The notes beneath the pieces were generated by a model. The model made no database searches and was not told the origin of the DNA. It was given only the letters and a program-made list of their open reading frames with translations. The translations under genes were made by a program, and so were the position numbers. From Entelurus aequoreus (Eukaryota > Chordata > Actinopteri > Syngnathiformes > Syngnathidae): a DNA stretch of 64,000 bases. The stretch is taken from positions 75,498,018-75,562,017 of the forward strand of contig NC_084741.1 in assembly GCF_033978785.1 (NCBI RefSeq). Direction: 5' to 3'. The number at the start of each line of letters is the position of its first letter. Within the stretch, counting starts at the first letter, position 1. Below are positions 1 through 12,885 of the stretch, piece by piece.

Positions 1-861
1 TTAACATTGCAACACATGCCAATACGGCCGGGTTAACTTATAAAGTGCAATTTTAAAGTTCCCGGGAAATATCCGGCTGAAACGTTGCGGTATGATGACG
101 TATGCGCGTGACGTAGTCAGTTAAACGGAAGTTATGGTACCCCGTAGAATCCTATACAAAAAGCTCTGTTTTCATTTCGTAATTCCACAGTATTCTGGAC
201 ATCTTTTGCAATTTGTTTAATGAACAATGAAGGCTGCAAAGAAGAAAGTTGTAGGTGGGATCGGTGTATTAGCAGCGGACTACAGCAACACAACCGGAGG
301 ACTTTGTTGGAGAGCAGACGCGCTAGCCGGCGACCTCACCTTGACTTCCTACGTCTCCGGGCCGCCAAACGCATCGGGTGAAGTCATTCGTCCTTCCGTC
401 GATCGCTGGAACGCAGGTGAGCACGGGTGTTGATGAGCAGATGAAGGCTGGCTGGCGTAGGTGGAGAGCTAATGTTTTTAGCATAGCTCTGTGAGGTCCG
501 GTTGCTAAGTAGGCTTCAATGGCGTCGTTAGCACAGCATTGTTAACCTTCGCCAGCCTGGAAAGCATTAACCGCGTATTTACATGTCCACGGTTTAATAG
601 TATTGTTGATTTTCTATCTATCCTTCCAGTCAGGGGTTTATTTTTTTTGTTTCTATATGCAGTTAAAGCACAATGCTATCACGTTAGCTCGTATCTAAAG
701 CGTTTCGCCGATGTATTGTCATGGAGATAAAAGGCACTGAATGTCCATTTCGCGTTCTCGACTCTCATTTTCAAGAGGATATAGTATCCGAGGTGGTTTA
801 AAATACAAATCCGTGATCCACAATAGAAAAAGGAGAGAGTGTGGAATCCAATGAGCCAGCT
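1..861 (+). mobile_element. TTAA-family short DNA element, copy a (both ends missing)
   Basis: This stretch matches the interior of the complete copies near 16.4, 24.8, 37.8 and 56.8 kb. The left end is cut by the window edge and the right end stops at about 861, where unrelated sequence begins. A 68-codon reading frame at 227-433 lies inside the repeat and recurs at 16689-16895, so it belongs to the element rather than to a host gene. No transposase motif is visible, so the copy is non-autonomous. Confidence 0.8.
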
Positions 862-895
862 CGAGTCCAAGTCATGTGACTCGAGTCCACACCTC

Positions 896-1419
896 TGATT
901 ATCAGAACATTTTTTAAGGGCTAAGGCAGCAAACCAGTCTATGCCTCCCCACATTTAAGCTCCACCGTGTAAGACTCAAGCTTCGCCCCCTAAGTCTGAA
1001 GCTCTGCCCACCTCACCCACCCCGTTTTTAGAGACACAAGCTCAGGCTCTTCCTGCTGCAGCATCCCGGCCTCCCAGAGCCCACTCACTATGGACTTCTG
1101 CTACCACTGAGGTCGTGGGTCAAACGCTCCTCCCTCAAACCAGTGACAGTGTCTGGAATTCACTTCCTGGGGGGCTAGGACTAGTAGTTGTGCAGCTAGG
1201 GACGCATAGCTCTCTCCAGCTCCAGCTCTTCCTCCTGCAAGGCCGCCGCATGTCTCTTTACCAGCAGGGGCGCCATCGATTCTTCAAGCAGCAAAGGACT
1301 CTCCAGAGGAGTACAGCGCTAATTAACTATGACATAATTACGATATGTCGCTATTTGTTCCACAGACGCTGTTCACTGACTCCACCTTCTTCTCCGCCAA
1401 CCACAAATAGTGCTAAGAG
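896..1419 (+). other. Unassigned segment upstream of PYD-like exon 1
   Basis: A GC-richer stretch shared with 20595-21119 in unit 3. It carries a 102-codon open frame at 1115-1423 rich in Gln, Leu and Arg that I do not recognise. Stops separate the PYD frame from anything upstream, so this segment does not supply the missing first PYD helix in frame. It may be an old retroelement piece or an untranslated 5' region. Confidence 0.4.
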
Positions 1420-1621
1420 ATGAACATCAAGGATGACTTTGAGAAAATCCGCCTGTTTCTTGCAGACCACCCTGGGGACAAGAGGGTGTTGTACACCAAG
1501 GTGGTGAACAACAACCACATGGAGGTCACCAAAAAGCTGATGTCCACCTTCACCATCGATGAAGCAGTGACCTTCCAGCAATTTAAAATGATTGGAATGC
1601 TCGATTTGGCCACCAACATGG
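1420..1621 (+). CDS. PYD-like exon copy 1 (N-terminally incomplete), ASC/PYCARD-like
   Basis: The reading frame contains DDFEKIRLFLADHPGDKRV and then MEVTKKLMSTFT, followed by a helix ending KMIGMLDLAT. The order (Phe-Glu-Lys-hydrophobic, a charged loop ending in Arg-Val, a Val/Leu-x-Ser/Thr-Phe-Thr block, then a helix with Ile-Gly or Ile-Asn-Cys) is that of helices 2 to 6 of fish ASC pyrin domains, which mediate homotypic inflammasome assembly. It spans 67 residues against about 90 for a full PYD; helix 1 is missing and the upstream frame is closed by stops. A weak donor (gtttgt) after ATG G would end the exon in phase 1, matching the acceptor of linker exon A1. Compared with unit 3 it lacks six bases near the end of the Thr-Ile-Asp-Glu loop. 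It could be a functional truncated exon or a decaying copy. Confidence 0.45.
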
Positions 1622-2676
1622 GTTTGTACTTCATTTATTCAAGGAATAGATCCTAACCAACTTTGCTGTTATTTACTTTTACTTTCCTTTTGAACATATT
1701 GGTGAACTTTGGTGTTGTCTGCTTTTAAATTGAATATCTTTTTTCCTGACATTGTGTTGTATAAAATGTTCTCCTCGTTTTACTGAAATTGGAAATATGC
1801 ATTTACTGTAAGTACTGTAAGTAGTTTTGCGTCATGAGGCGTAATTCTCGTAAAATTTCATCCCGCGAGACTCCACTTTGAGGAAGATATTTCAGCCACG
1901 GCTGTCGCTGTGATGTCAGTAGAAGGGAAGGCAGTGGATGATCGCTAAAAGACAACATACTTACACCCCCCTTGGCATTACTGTTTGGGTATGTGGGTCT
2001 CTTCAAGCCTGCTGGTCGGTTGTTGGGAAAGGAAACGCGAGACTGCTCGGTTCGGCGGTGCCGCCTCGCCCCCCTCAGCCGACCGATCGGAGGCTTACGG
2101 CCCCCTCGACACAATTTCGGGCATGTGAGTCTCTCCAAGCCTGCGAGTCGGCCTCTATTGCCGGGAATTGACCTGCGAGACGGCACGGTGCTGCCTCACT
2201 CTTCCCTGCCGACCGATCAGAAGCGAGACAAGACGCCCCGTCTGCATTAGTTTTCCTGCATCAACGCCACGCCGGTTCGATGTTTAAGTGACCTCTAAAT
2301 GCGCAAATAGTGTTTCCATTGTGCTTTTGCTAAACACTTCAATATAGAATTGTCTCAAAACCCACCTCATGAGAGCACAAAAATGTTTCAGCGATATTTG
2401 AGAGGTTTTTCGAAATAAGGCTGTTTTCATTACAAGTTTCTTATTGCATATTTAGGTTTCGCGCATTTCTAGGGCTAATGAAAATGCAGCTAGTGACGAC
2501 GAAGGCTTTAAAACATGTTTAATAGACGAGGCCAAAGGTTTTGTTAAGTTTTATTTAATCTATGTGTTTAAAACAATTGCTTTTTCCTTGGTTTGGGTTT
2601 GAAAAGTAGGGTGCAGTCATTTCTGTTAAGCAGCTGCATCTGTGAAATACTAAACAATGCCTTCCTGTGTTTGCAG
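1622..2676 (+). other. Intron-like spacer of unit 1 between PYD-like exon and linker A1
   Basis: Contains a GC-rich block at 1938-2256 that recurs at 7088-7406, 21645-21963 and, shortened, at 31152-31330. It is open in more than one frame on both strands because it lacks stops, not because of codon constraint; I see no splice borders that would make it an exon. The remainder is AT-rich, with a polypyrimidine stretch and cag acceptor just before linker A1. Confidence 0.5.
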
Positions 2677-2772
2677 ATGAAATGTTTAGGGAACTGACGC
2701 GTCCAAAACTTCTTCCAACTGTAGGACTGCCTCCAACTCCAAAATTTGATTTGAGGGACGTCCGGATGCGAG
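2677..2772 (+). CDS. Linker exon A1 of an ASC-like PYD-CARD gene (phase 1-1)
   Basis: A 96-nt exon bordered by ttgcag and gtaagt, both close to consensus. It starts and ends in phase 1, so it can be included or skipped without shifting the frame. It encodes about 32 residues: an acidic start (Asp-Glu-Met-Phe), RELTRPK, a Pro/Thr/Leu stretch, then KFDLRDVRMR. There is no fold signature; the composition is that of a flexible basic/proline linker. The 96 bases are identical to linker A4 at 31757-31852, although A4 lies in a more diverged unit. The neighbouring unit 2 has a clearly different exon (A2). The function as a PYD-CARD spacer is inferred from phase, strand and order. Confidence 0.6.
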
Positions 2773-3785
2773 GTAAGTCATCTATTATCAAATGTAAACG
2801 CAAAAGTTGTGTTAGTAAAGTAAATGTTATTCATTATGATAACCAGGATGTGTTCTCTCACTCCCGCAAACTCATCAAATGCCGCCAAAAGGTGTTGAAA
2901 ACTAACAACGCTATCCGAGCTGCCGTGTTCAATTAGCCTTTCATTAGTAACCACGCAAAATATGAAGTTGCACATTTCAAATGCAGTAATAAAGGCACTA
3001 CCTAATCCACTTTTTATGTTTGATATAATGAAAACTGTTCATATTGTTTTATTTTTGATACTAAGAATACATTTAATTTTAACTTTCTCAGGGAATATTA
3101 ATTTTGAACTAATTTTATATATATTGCATTCTTAAAATTTAAAACTGTTGTTGTCATTATGAAATGGTTTGTCTTTTTATATTGTTTATGTATTGTTGGC
3201 AGGTTGAAAATGGCTCAGCGGATTTGGGTGGCGAAACCAACGTTTAAACGGCACCGTATAATAATCATCAAAAACGCACGAGACAAGAACTTCGTTTATG
3301 CGGTCACACCACACAGCTGTGAGCGCACCTATTTTTATTAGCACACACAAATTGGCACAATCAACCACGGACGCATTTTAGCTGTGCTTGTCAGCCTTCA
3401 ATAATGAAAACAGGCGTTTAGGCAATAAAAGACAACCAGGCCAAACGCAATAATTGAGGGGACATCTTAACATGTATAATGAAAACCTTAATTAAGTGAA
3501 AATATGATTGATTCGATTACTCGATTAATCGATCGGGATATTCGATACCATACTCGATTACTAAAATATTTGATAGATGCAGCTCTAGCTGTATGTACAT
3601 ATTGCATCATTATGCCTCATTTGTAAGTATATTAGAGCTCATTTACTTCCTTTACTTTTATCCTCTTTGTACATAATTTAGTTTTGCATGTCTCATGACA
3701 CATTATCTGTATGTAATATTGGCTGCATTTCTGATGGTTGTTTGTGTGCCGTGTTGTTCCAGACCACAGCAAACATTACCTAGCT
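2773..3785 (+). other. Intron-like spacer of unit 1 with old hAT end
   Basis: The first 160 bp after A1 stay open (a Lys/Arg/Asn-rich frame ending at 2934) and recur in all four units. A second short frame at 3208-3341 (start MAQRIWVAKPTFKRH) recurs in unit 2 and is broken in unit 3. At about 3521-3589 there is a run of ATTCGATTACTCGATTAATC type ending in GATGCAGCTCTA, typical of the terminus of a fish hAT element, so part of this spacer is an older transposon relic. Confidence 0.4.
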
Positions 3786-6107
3786 CAGGGGTCGGCAACC
3801 TTTACCACTCAAAGAGCCATTTTGACCCGTTTCACAAATTAAAGAAAACAAAGGGAGCCACAAAACTCTTTTGAAATTTAAAATTAAATAACACTGCATA
3901 TAGTTTTTTTTGCTTTCTGTTATGTATAAACAACTATAATGGGTTACATTTATGAAATCAACGAACGACTGCAGAGAAAATGAAATAAAATTTCTGCATG
4001 CAACAAAACGTTTTTAACTCCGAAAAAGACGTCGGGTTGAAGGTTAAGTAAAATACTTAATGTCTATTTAAGTCCTCCTTGTAGTAATGAAAAAACAAAA
4101 CGGCGAACTTAAATTATCCACTGGCAGAGAACCAAAAATGCCATCCTCTCTCTCTGTGCCGTCATCCTTTTACTGGCGCCGTGCAGTCAGCTGCCAACCT
4201 GAATAATAAAATGTCTATTTCACTGAACAATTAAAAAATGTGAGTATATGCAAAATTATAGAAAATTAAAATATTTATCATACTTGGTCAATGTGATTTC
4301 TGCTCCTGAACCGCAGCGCACAGCGTCTCCACATCAGGGCTGTATGACGTCACCTTTATCTTCACACAGGATTGTAAGCTCTCATCTGTGAGGCGTGTGC
4401 AATGTTTGTTTTTAATAAAGTTCATGTTGGAGAACACCTGCTCACATACATATGTGGATCCAAAGATCGACAGGACTCCAAGTGCATACTTTTTCATGTT
4501 CACATAAAAATCGGGGATAGCGTTCCAAGTTTCGAACACAAGTTTGCCTGGTTTGGGGAGGTTTTCAATATCACACCATTTGTGATTCTGAGCAAGAACG
4601 GCCTTCTGGCGTGAAACATCTTCAAGGTCCGCTGTCAGGCGCTTTAACTTGGACACCCACATGTCCTTGTCGGCTATGTCAGCCAGTTCCATCTCAAGAT
4701 CAGGTGGACTCACACCTGGAAATGCTGTCATATTTAACAGGGATGGATCGAGGCTGAGGGGAGTGACAGGGAAGGATAATGTTTTTTTTTTCCTCTCTGA
4801 ACTCACTGAATCGTTTCCCAAACGATGTTTGCGTTGCAATGACTGCAGAATGTAAACACTCTAAATTCACAATGTGAGCTTTTTTTTAACTCACTCAAAC
4901 TGGGGAAGTGTGACAGTGTACCTTTCTGTAAATCTCTGGCAAGCACTGTCAACTTGCGCTCGAATGCCAAAACCTCCTCCAACATGTGCAAGGCTGTGTG
5001 TCCTTTCCCCTGAAGAGCTGTGTTTAGCGTGTTCAGGTGCGCTGTCATGTCTACCATGAAGTGTAGCTTTTCCAGCCACTCTGGCTGTTCCAACACAGGA
5101 TATGTGAGCCCTTTGCTGCCCAGAAAGGTTTTCACCTCTCCCAGACACGCGGCAAAGCGTTTCAGCACCTCGCCTCTGGACAGCCACCGGACTTTGTTGT
5201 GCAACAGGAGATCAGAATATGTGCTTTCCAGCTCGTCCAGTAACGAACGAAACTGACGGTGATTTAAACCTTTCGCCATCATTTTATTGACAATCTGACA
5301 ACATTCATTACGTCTGTGCATTCCGGAGGAAATGTTTGAGCACACAGTGCCTCTTGGTGCAGGATGCAGTGAAAAGTCAGCAACTTTCTGTCCAGCGACT
5401 TCTGCAGAAAAGCCGCAAAGCCCTTGTGCTCTCCAGTCATACTCGGTGCCCCGTCTGTAGCCACTGATACCAGGTGGGCGGTGTTTATTTCTTTGACTCT
5501 TAAACAATTCAAGACAGCCTCACAGACGTCCTCCCCCCGTGTTTGGCCTTTTAGTGGTATCAACTCAATCATTTCTTCCTGTGGCCCAGCAGAGTTTACA
5601 TACCGGCAGAATAGCGCTATTTGTTCAATATCACCTTTGTCTTTAGATTCATCACAGGCAATTGAGTAGGCAACAGCTGAATTGATGTCTTTAATTTGCT
5701 GTCTGGTGATGTCTTCTGCCATTTTTATGGTTCGGTCTTTGACAGTCTTTGCAGAGAAGGGCATATCCTTGATTTTCTGCACAATTTCACTCTTGTTTTT
5801 AAAGTCTGTGAAAAGATGTTCTGAAATCTTAATGAAGGATTCTTTTAAATATTCTCCATCTGTAAACGGCTTCCCATGCCTTACTATTTCCGGAGCTGCA
5901 ACAAAACTAGCATATGTACTTAGGGATGATGTTTGATAAGAAATTATCTAGTTCGAGCCTATTATCGAATCCTCTTATCGAACCGATTCCTTATCGATTC
6001 TCTTATCGAGTCCAGATAGGTTGTTGTATATGGAAAAAAAAACACAATATTTGGTTTAACAAATCACTTCGGCAACCCGCTCTGGAGCCGCGGGTTGCCG
6101 ACCCCTG
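3786..6107 (-). mobile_element. hAT element with transposase remnant, insertion in unit 1
   Basis: Terminal inverted repeats CAGGGGTCGGCAACC (3786-3800) and its complement (6093-6107) are perfect over 15 bp. The element is flanked by the 8-bp target duplication ACCTAGCT at 3778-3785 and 6108-6115. Length is 2322 bp, the same as the unit 2 copy. The orthologous site in unit 3 (26992-26999) is empty. A separate TAGGGATGATG-type hAT left end is nested near the right end (about 5915-6080). Confidence 0.92.
4288..5930 (-). pseudogene. hAT transposase pseudogene (GTF2IRD2/ZBED-like group)
   Basis: Three overlapping reading frames on the minus strand add up to most of a hAT transposase. The N-terminal part has the DxD-bearing catalytic start around YSIACDESKDKGDIEQIALF. 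The middle has the insertion domain (HNKVRWLSRGEVLKRF, then LEKLHF). The C-terminal dimerisation part has FGSTYVCEQVFSNMNFIK and RLTDESLQSCVKIKV. Frame changes occur near 5290 and near 4850, so no intact protein is made. The N-terminus, including any BED finger, is lost where a foreign hAT end joins near 5915. The family assignment rests on the dimerisation motif and the terminal repeats. Confidence 0.88.
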
Positions 6108-6436
6108 ACCTAGCTTGCCAAAGATTGTATTAAATCTATTAAAAGAAGACAGCCGGTCGTTTCCTTGAACTTGGACACACACATCTATACCTTTGGCCAT
6201 TAAAAGTCAGTAATTTCAAGGAGTTATCTCACCTGAGTAGCCTCTGATTTACAAATGGTTTCTAATTTCGTAAAAATGTGTACAATAAATATTAAATTTC
6301 AACATTTCCGCCTGCGACACAGTCATTTTGATAGTAGGCTATTATAGCTAATATAGATACTTACGTCATGGGTTGCCTTCATTATAAGACTTATATACGG
6401 CTTTTCATTTTTCGCGGCTCCAGACAGATTTGTTTT
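6108..6436 (+). other. Right part of unit 1
   Basis: Unique unit sequence downstream of the hAT target duplication, nearly identical to 11488-11820 and similar to 26992-27330 in unit 3. No gene is visible. It ends at ttttttgta where unit 2 continues but unit 1 jumps to a LINE tail; the shared gta bases make a microhomology-sized overlap. Confidence 0.6.
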
Positions 6437-7077
<641 letters not shown>

Positions 7078-7826
7078 AAATGTATAAATGATCGCTAAAA
7101 GACAACATACTTACACCGCCCTTGGCATTACTGTTTGGGTATGTGGGTCTCTTCAAGCCTGCTGGTCGGTTGTTGGGAAAGGAAACGCGAGACTGCTCGG
7201 TTCGGCGGTGCCGCCTCACCCCCCTCAGCCGACCGATCGGAGGCTTACGGCCCCCTCGACACAATTTCGGGCATGTGAGTCTCTCCAAGCCTGCGAGTCG
7301 GCCTCTATTGCCGGGAATTGACCTGCGAGACGGCACGGTGCTGCCTCACTCTTCCCTGCCGACCGATCAGAAGCGAGACAAGACGCCCCGTCTGCATTAG
7401 TTTTCCTGCATCAACGCCACGCCGGTTCGATGTTTAAATGACCTCTAAATGCGCAAATAGTGTTTCCATTGTGCTTTTGCTAAACACTTCAATATAGAAT
7501 TGTCTCAAAACCCACCTCATGAGAGCACAAAAATGTTTCAGCGATATTTGAGAGGTTTTTCAAAATAAGGCTGTTTTCATTACAAGTTTCTTATTGCATA
7601 TTTAGGTTTCGCACATTTCTAGGGCTAATGAAAATGCAGCTAGTGACGACGAAGGCTTTAAAACATGTTTAATAGACGAGGCCAAAGGTTTTGTTAAGTT
7701 TTATTTAATCTATGTGTTTAAAACAATTGCTTTTTCCTTGGTTTGGGTTTGAAAAGTAGGGTGCAGTCATTTCTGTTAAGCAGCTGCATCTGTGAAATAC
7801 TAAACAATGCCTTCCTGTGTTTGCAG

Positions 7827-7904
7827 ATGAAAAAAGGCTTAGGGAACTGACGCGTCCAAAACTGTCTTCACCTGCAGAACCTCTTCCAACTCTAGGAAGG
7901 CGAG
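7827..7904 (+). CDS. Linker exon A2 of an ASC-like PYD-CARD gene (phase 1-1)
   Basis: A 78-nt exon with the same acceptor (ttgcag) and donor (gtaagt) as A1 and the same 1-1 phase. It encodes about 26 residues: an Asp-Glu-Lys-Arg start, LRELTRPKL, then Ser/Pro/Ala-rich sequence ending in PTLGRR. It shares RELTRPKL with A1, then differs in both length and sequence, although the 150 bp before the exon are identical between the two units. The C-terminal half of A1 (KFDLRDVRMR) is absent. Role as linker is inferred. Confidence 0.58.
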
Positions 7905-9165
7905 GTAAGTCATCTATTATCAAATGTAAACGCAAAAGTTGTGTTCGTAAAGTAAATGTTATTCATTATGATAACCAGGATGTGTTCTCTCACTCCCGCA
8001 AAGTCATCAAATGCCGCCAAAAGGTGTTGAAAACTAACAACGCTATCCGAGCTGCCGTGTTCAATTAGCCTTTCATTAGTAACCACGCAAAAGTAGTCGT
8101 GCAAAGTTATTCCGTTTATTCACTTCATGCAACCACATTCTACTTGGATAGCTTGCACTTGCACCCACTATAGTCTCTTTAGAATGTAAGAGTGCCAAGT
8201 CCTTGTTCACAGTGGTAGCACTTGTGTGCCAAGTTCCTGTCAGCCATAATGGTTCTGAATATGAAGTTGCACATTTCAAATGCAGTAATAAAGGCACTAC
8301 CTAATCCACTTTTTATGTTTGATATAATGAAAACTGTTCATATTGTTTTATTTTTGATACTAAGAATACATTTAATTTTAACTTTCTCAGGGAATATTAA
8401 TTTTGAACTAATTTTATATATATTTGTTTTCATCTCAAACATGTTATGATGGCAAAATGGACATTAATTACTATTTTGCATGCAATAAATGAAATTAACT
8501 GTATTGCATTCTTAAAATTTAAAACTGTTGTTGTCATTATGAAATGGTTTGTCTTTTTATATTGTTTATGTATTGTTGGCAGGTTGAAAATGGCTCAGCG
8601 GATTTGGGTGGCGAAACCAACGTTTAAACGGCACCGTATAATAATCATCAAAAACGCACGAGACAAGAACTTCGTTTATGCGGTCACACCACACAGCTGT
8701 GAGCGCACCTATTTTTATTAGCACACACAAATTGGCACAATCAACCACGGACGCATTTTAGCTGTGCTTGTCAGCCTTCAATAATGAAAACAGGCGTTTA
8801 GGCAATAAAAGACAACCAGGCCAAACGCAATAATTGAGGGGACATCTTAACATGTATAATGAAAACCTTAATTAAGTGAAAATATGATTGATTCGATTAC
8901 TCGATTAATCGATCGGGATATTCGATACCATACTCGATTACTAAAATATTTGATAGATGCAGCTCTAGCTGTATGTACATATTGCATCATTATGCCTCAT
9001 TTGTAAGTATATTAGAGCTCATTTACTTCCTTTACTTTTATCCTCTTTGTACATAATTTAGTTTTGCATGTCTCATGACACATTATCTGTATGTAATATT
9101 GGCTGCATTTCTGATGGTTGTTTGTGTGCCGTGTTGTTCCAGACCACAGCAAACATTACCTAGCT
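7905..9165 (+). other. Intron-like spacer of unit 2
   Basis: Matches the unit 1 spacer but keeps about 165 bp (8090-8258) that unit 1 lost, and an extra segment around 8424-8510. No coding exon is visible. It ends with the old hAT end and the target duplication ACCTAGCT at 9158-9165. Confidence 0.5.
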
Positions 9166-11487
9166 CAGGGGTCGGCAACCTTTACCACTCAAAGAGCCAT
9201 TTTGACCCGTTTCACAAATTAAAGAAAACAAAGGGAGCCACAAAACTCTTTTGAAATTTAAAATTAAATAACACTGCATATAGTTTTTTTTGCTTTCTGT
9301 TATGTATAAACAACTATAATGGGTTACATTTATGAAATCAACGAACGACTGCAGAGAAAATGAAATAAAATTTCTGCATGCAACAAAACGTTTTTAACTC
9401 CGAAAAAGACGTCGGGTTGAAGGTTAAGTAAAATACTTAATGTCTATTTAAGTCCTCCTTGTAGTAATGAAAAAACAAAACGGCGAACTTAAATTATCCA
9501 CTGGCAGAGAACCAAAAATGCCATCCTCTCTCTCTGTGCCGTCATCCTTTTACTGGCGCCGTGCAGTCAGCTGCCAACCTGAATAATAAAATGTCTATTT
9601 CACTGAACAATTAAAAAATGTGAGTATATGCAAAATTATAGAAAATTAAAATATTTATCATACTTGGTCAATGTGATTTCTGCTCCTGAACCGCAGCGCA
9701 CAGCGTCTCCACATCAGGGCTGTATGACGTCACCTTTATCTTCACACAGGATTGTAAGCTCTCATCTGTGAGGCGTGTGCAATGTTTGTTTTTAATAAAG
9801 TTCATGTTGGAGAACACCTGCTCACATACATATGTGGATCCAAAGATCGACAGGACTCCAAGTGCATACTTTTTCATGTTCACATAAAAATCGGGGATAG
9901 CGTTCCAAGTTTCGAACACAAGTTTGCCTGGTTTGGGGAGGTTTTCAATATCACACCATTTGTGATTCTGAGCAAGAACGGCCTTCTGGCGTGAAACATC
10001 TTCAAGGTCCGCTGTCAGGCGCTTTAACTTGGACACCCACATGTCCTTGTCGGCTATGTCAGCCAGTTCCATCTCAAGATCAGGTGGACTCACACCTGGA
10101 AATGCTGTCATATTTAACAGGGATGGATCGAGGCTGAGGGGAGTGACAGGGAAGGATAATGTTTTTTTTTTCCTCTCTGAACTCACTGAATCGTTTCCCA
10201 AACGATGTTTGCGTTGCAATGACTGCAGAATGTAAACACTCTAAATTCACAATGTGAGCTTTTTTTTAACTCACTCAAACTGGGGAAGTGTGACAGTGTA
10301 CCTTTCTGTAAATCTCTGGCAAGCACTGTCAACTTGCGCTCGAATGCCAAAACCTCCTCCAACATGTGCAAGGCTGTGTGTCCTTTCCCCTGAAGAGCTG
10401 TGTTTAGCGTGTTCAGGTGCGCTGTCATGTCTACCTTGAAGTGTAGCTTTTCCAGCCACTCTGGCTGTTCCAACACAGGATATGTGAGCCCTTTGCTGCC
10501 CAGAAAGGTTTTCACCTCTCCCAGACACGCGGCAAAGCGTTTCAACATCTCGCCTCTGGACAGCCACCGGACTTTGTTGTGCAACAGGAGATCAGAATAT
10601 GTGCTTTCCAGCTCGTCCAGTAACGAACGAAACTGACGGTGATTTAAACCTTTCGCCATCATTTTATTGACAATCTGACAACATTCATTACGTCTGTGCA
10701 TTCCGGAGGAAATGTTTGAGCACACAGTGCCTCTTGGTGCAGGATGCAGTGAAAAGTCAGCAACTTTCTGTCCAGCGACTTCTGCAGAAAAGCCGCAAAG
10801 CCCTTGTGCTCTCCAGTCATACTCGGTGCCCCGTCTGTAGCCACTGATACCAGGTGGGCGGTGTTTATTTCTTTGACTCTTAAACAATTCAAGACAGCCT
10901 CACAGACGTCCTCCCCCCGTGTTTGGCCTTTTAGTGGTATCAACTCAATCATTTCTTCCTGTGGCCCAGCAGAGTTTACATACCGTCAGAATAGCGCTAT
11001 TTGTTCAATATCACCTTTGTCTTTAGATTCATCACAGGCAATTGAGTAGGCAACAGCTGAATTGATGTCTTTAATTTGCTGTCTGGTGATGTCTTCTGCC
11101 ATTTTTATGGTTCGGTCTTTGACAGTCTTTGCAGAGAAGGGCATATCCTTGATTTTCTGCACAATTTCACTCTTGTTTTTAAAGTCTGTGAAAAGATGTT
11201 CTGAAATCTTAATGAAGGATTCTTTTAAATATTCTCCATCTGTAAACGGCTTCCCATGCCTTACTATTTCCGGAGCTGCAACAAAACTAGCATATGTACT
11301 TAGGGATGATGTTTGATAAGAAATTATCGAGTTCGAGCCTATTATCGAATCCTCTTATCGAACCGATTCCTTATCGATTCTCTTATCGAGTCCAGATAGG
11401 TTGTTGTATATGGAAAAAAAACCACAATATTTGGTTTAACAAATCACTTCGGCAACCCGCTCTGGAGCCGCGGGTTGCCGACCCCTG
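9166..11487 (-). mobile_element. hAT element, unit 2 copy
   Basis: Same terminal repeats, same length (2322 bp) and same ACCTAGCT target duplication (9158-9165, 11488-11495) as the unit 1 copy. Identical insertion site and near-identical sequence mean it was inserted once and then duplicated with the unit, not inserted twice. Confidence 0.92.
9668..11310 (-). pseudogene. hAT transposase pseudogene, unit 2 copy
   Basis: Carries the same two frame breaks as the unit 1 copy, so those predate the duplication. It has one extra lesion: a Cys codon in the ALFCRYVN stretch has become a stop at 10986-10988. Other differences are single substitutions, for example in the codon before LHF (Lys here, Met in unit 1 in LHFMVDM versus LHFKVDM). 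It was already inactive when copied. Confidence 0.88.
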
Positions 11488-12885
11488 ACCTAGCTTGCCA
11501 AAGATTGTACTAAATCTATTAAAAGAAGACAGCCGGTCGTTTCCTTGAACTTGGACACACACATCTATACCTTTGGCCATTAAAAGTCAGTAATTTCAAG
11601 GAGTTATCTCACCTGAGTAGCCTCTGATTTACAAATGGTTTCTAATTTCGTAAAAATGTGTAGAATAAATATTAAATTTCAACATTTCCGCCTGCGACAC
11701 AGTCATTTTGATAGTAGGCTATTATAGCTAATATAGATACTTACGTCATGGGTTGCCTTCATTATAAGACTTATATACGGCTTTTCATTTTTCGCGGCTC
11801 CAGACAGATTTGTTTTTTGTATTTTTGGTCCAATATGGCTCTTGCAACGTTTTGGGTTGCCGACCTCTGCATTAAACCTTGTAAACATTGCATTCCTGGC
11901 TAAAAATACATTTTAACACAGCGAGACAGCACCCTCTGGTGGGCAACAAATCGTAGTAGTAAATTGTACATTCAGTAAAACACGACAAAAAATACATTTA
12001 CATCACACATTTGATAACCAACCTTGTTTCCTCATCAACCAGGTGCAAAGATACCGTGTATAATTTCGATGTAACTTTAATTTAAATTAAACTGGAGCTC
12101 ACTTTTGGCTGTAACTTGTGTTTTGTTTTTTTAGTATTATTTTGGTTTAATATTGACAGTTCGCACTCGATAGCGGCGTTTCAATTCGGCGGCTGCATCC
12201 TTCCAAGGAGCTAGCCCATGCAGTCGACGAGGTATGGATCCTGGCGAGAGCCCTCTTGCCTTCGGGACACTTCCTGGTTGTTCCCGCCCTTACATTTACG
12301 TCACGTGTCAGTCCCGCGAGGTTGAACAATGGCAAACTTAAGGTGAGGAGATCCAAAATGGCGCCATGAACGATCTTACTTGCGGGAGCAGAATCTAAAA
12401 AAGAATATAATCCTGCGAAAACGGCTCGTGTATGATTGAAAAGAAACTTAATAGTTTCCCTATAGTATTTAGTTCATTTTGTGTTTCATTTGGCGGGACT
12501 TTGACGGCTGCTTCTTTGAACTATGTCGAAGTCTTCTGGCTCGAAAAGGAAAGGTGTGGCGAGGAAAATGGACGATAACGCTACAACCGGAGCTTCAAAC
12601 CTGCTATTTGAGAACTGCCATGACTAAATCATCGGTGGGGACAGCATGAAAATGCATCTCATGAATGAAGAAGTTTTTCCTTCCTGTCAGTAAAACCGGA
12701 GAAAGGTAAAGATGAAAAGGGCAATAGCGACATTTAGGGATGATGTTTGATAAGAAATTATCGAGTTTGAGCCTATTATCGAATCCTCTTATCGAACCGA
12801 TTCCTTATCGATTCTCTTATCGAGTCCAGATTGTTGTATATGAAAAAAAAAACCCCACAATATTTGGTTTAACAAATCACTTCAC

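Larger units (their letters stand above)
896..6436 (+). repeat. Segmental duplication unit 1
   Basis: First of four copies of an ancestral segment. It holds the PYD-like exon (1420-1621), linker exon A1 (2677-2772) and a hAT insertion (3786-6107). Its left edge near 896 coincides with the edge of similarity to unit 3 at about 20595. Its right edge at about 6436 breaks abruptly from the unit sequence, which continues in unit 2 past 11820, into a LINE 3' tail. Unit 1 also lacks about 165 bp present in unit 2 at 8090-8258. Confidence 0.85.

Noticed and set aside
227..433. 68-codon frame starting MKAAKKKVVGG as a gene
   Set aside because: It lies inside the TTAA-family element and recurs with changes in other copies of the element.
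1803..2250. Overlapping open frames of about 77-127 codons on both strands
   Set aside because: They arise from a GC-rich, stop-poor repeat block present in all four units; both strands are open equally and indels in units 3 and 4 are not frame-preserving in any one of them.
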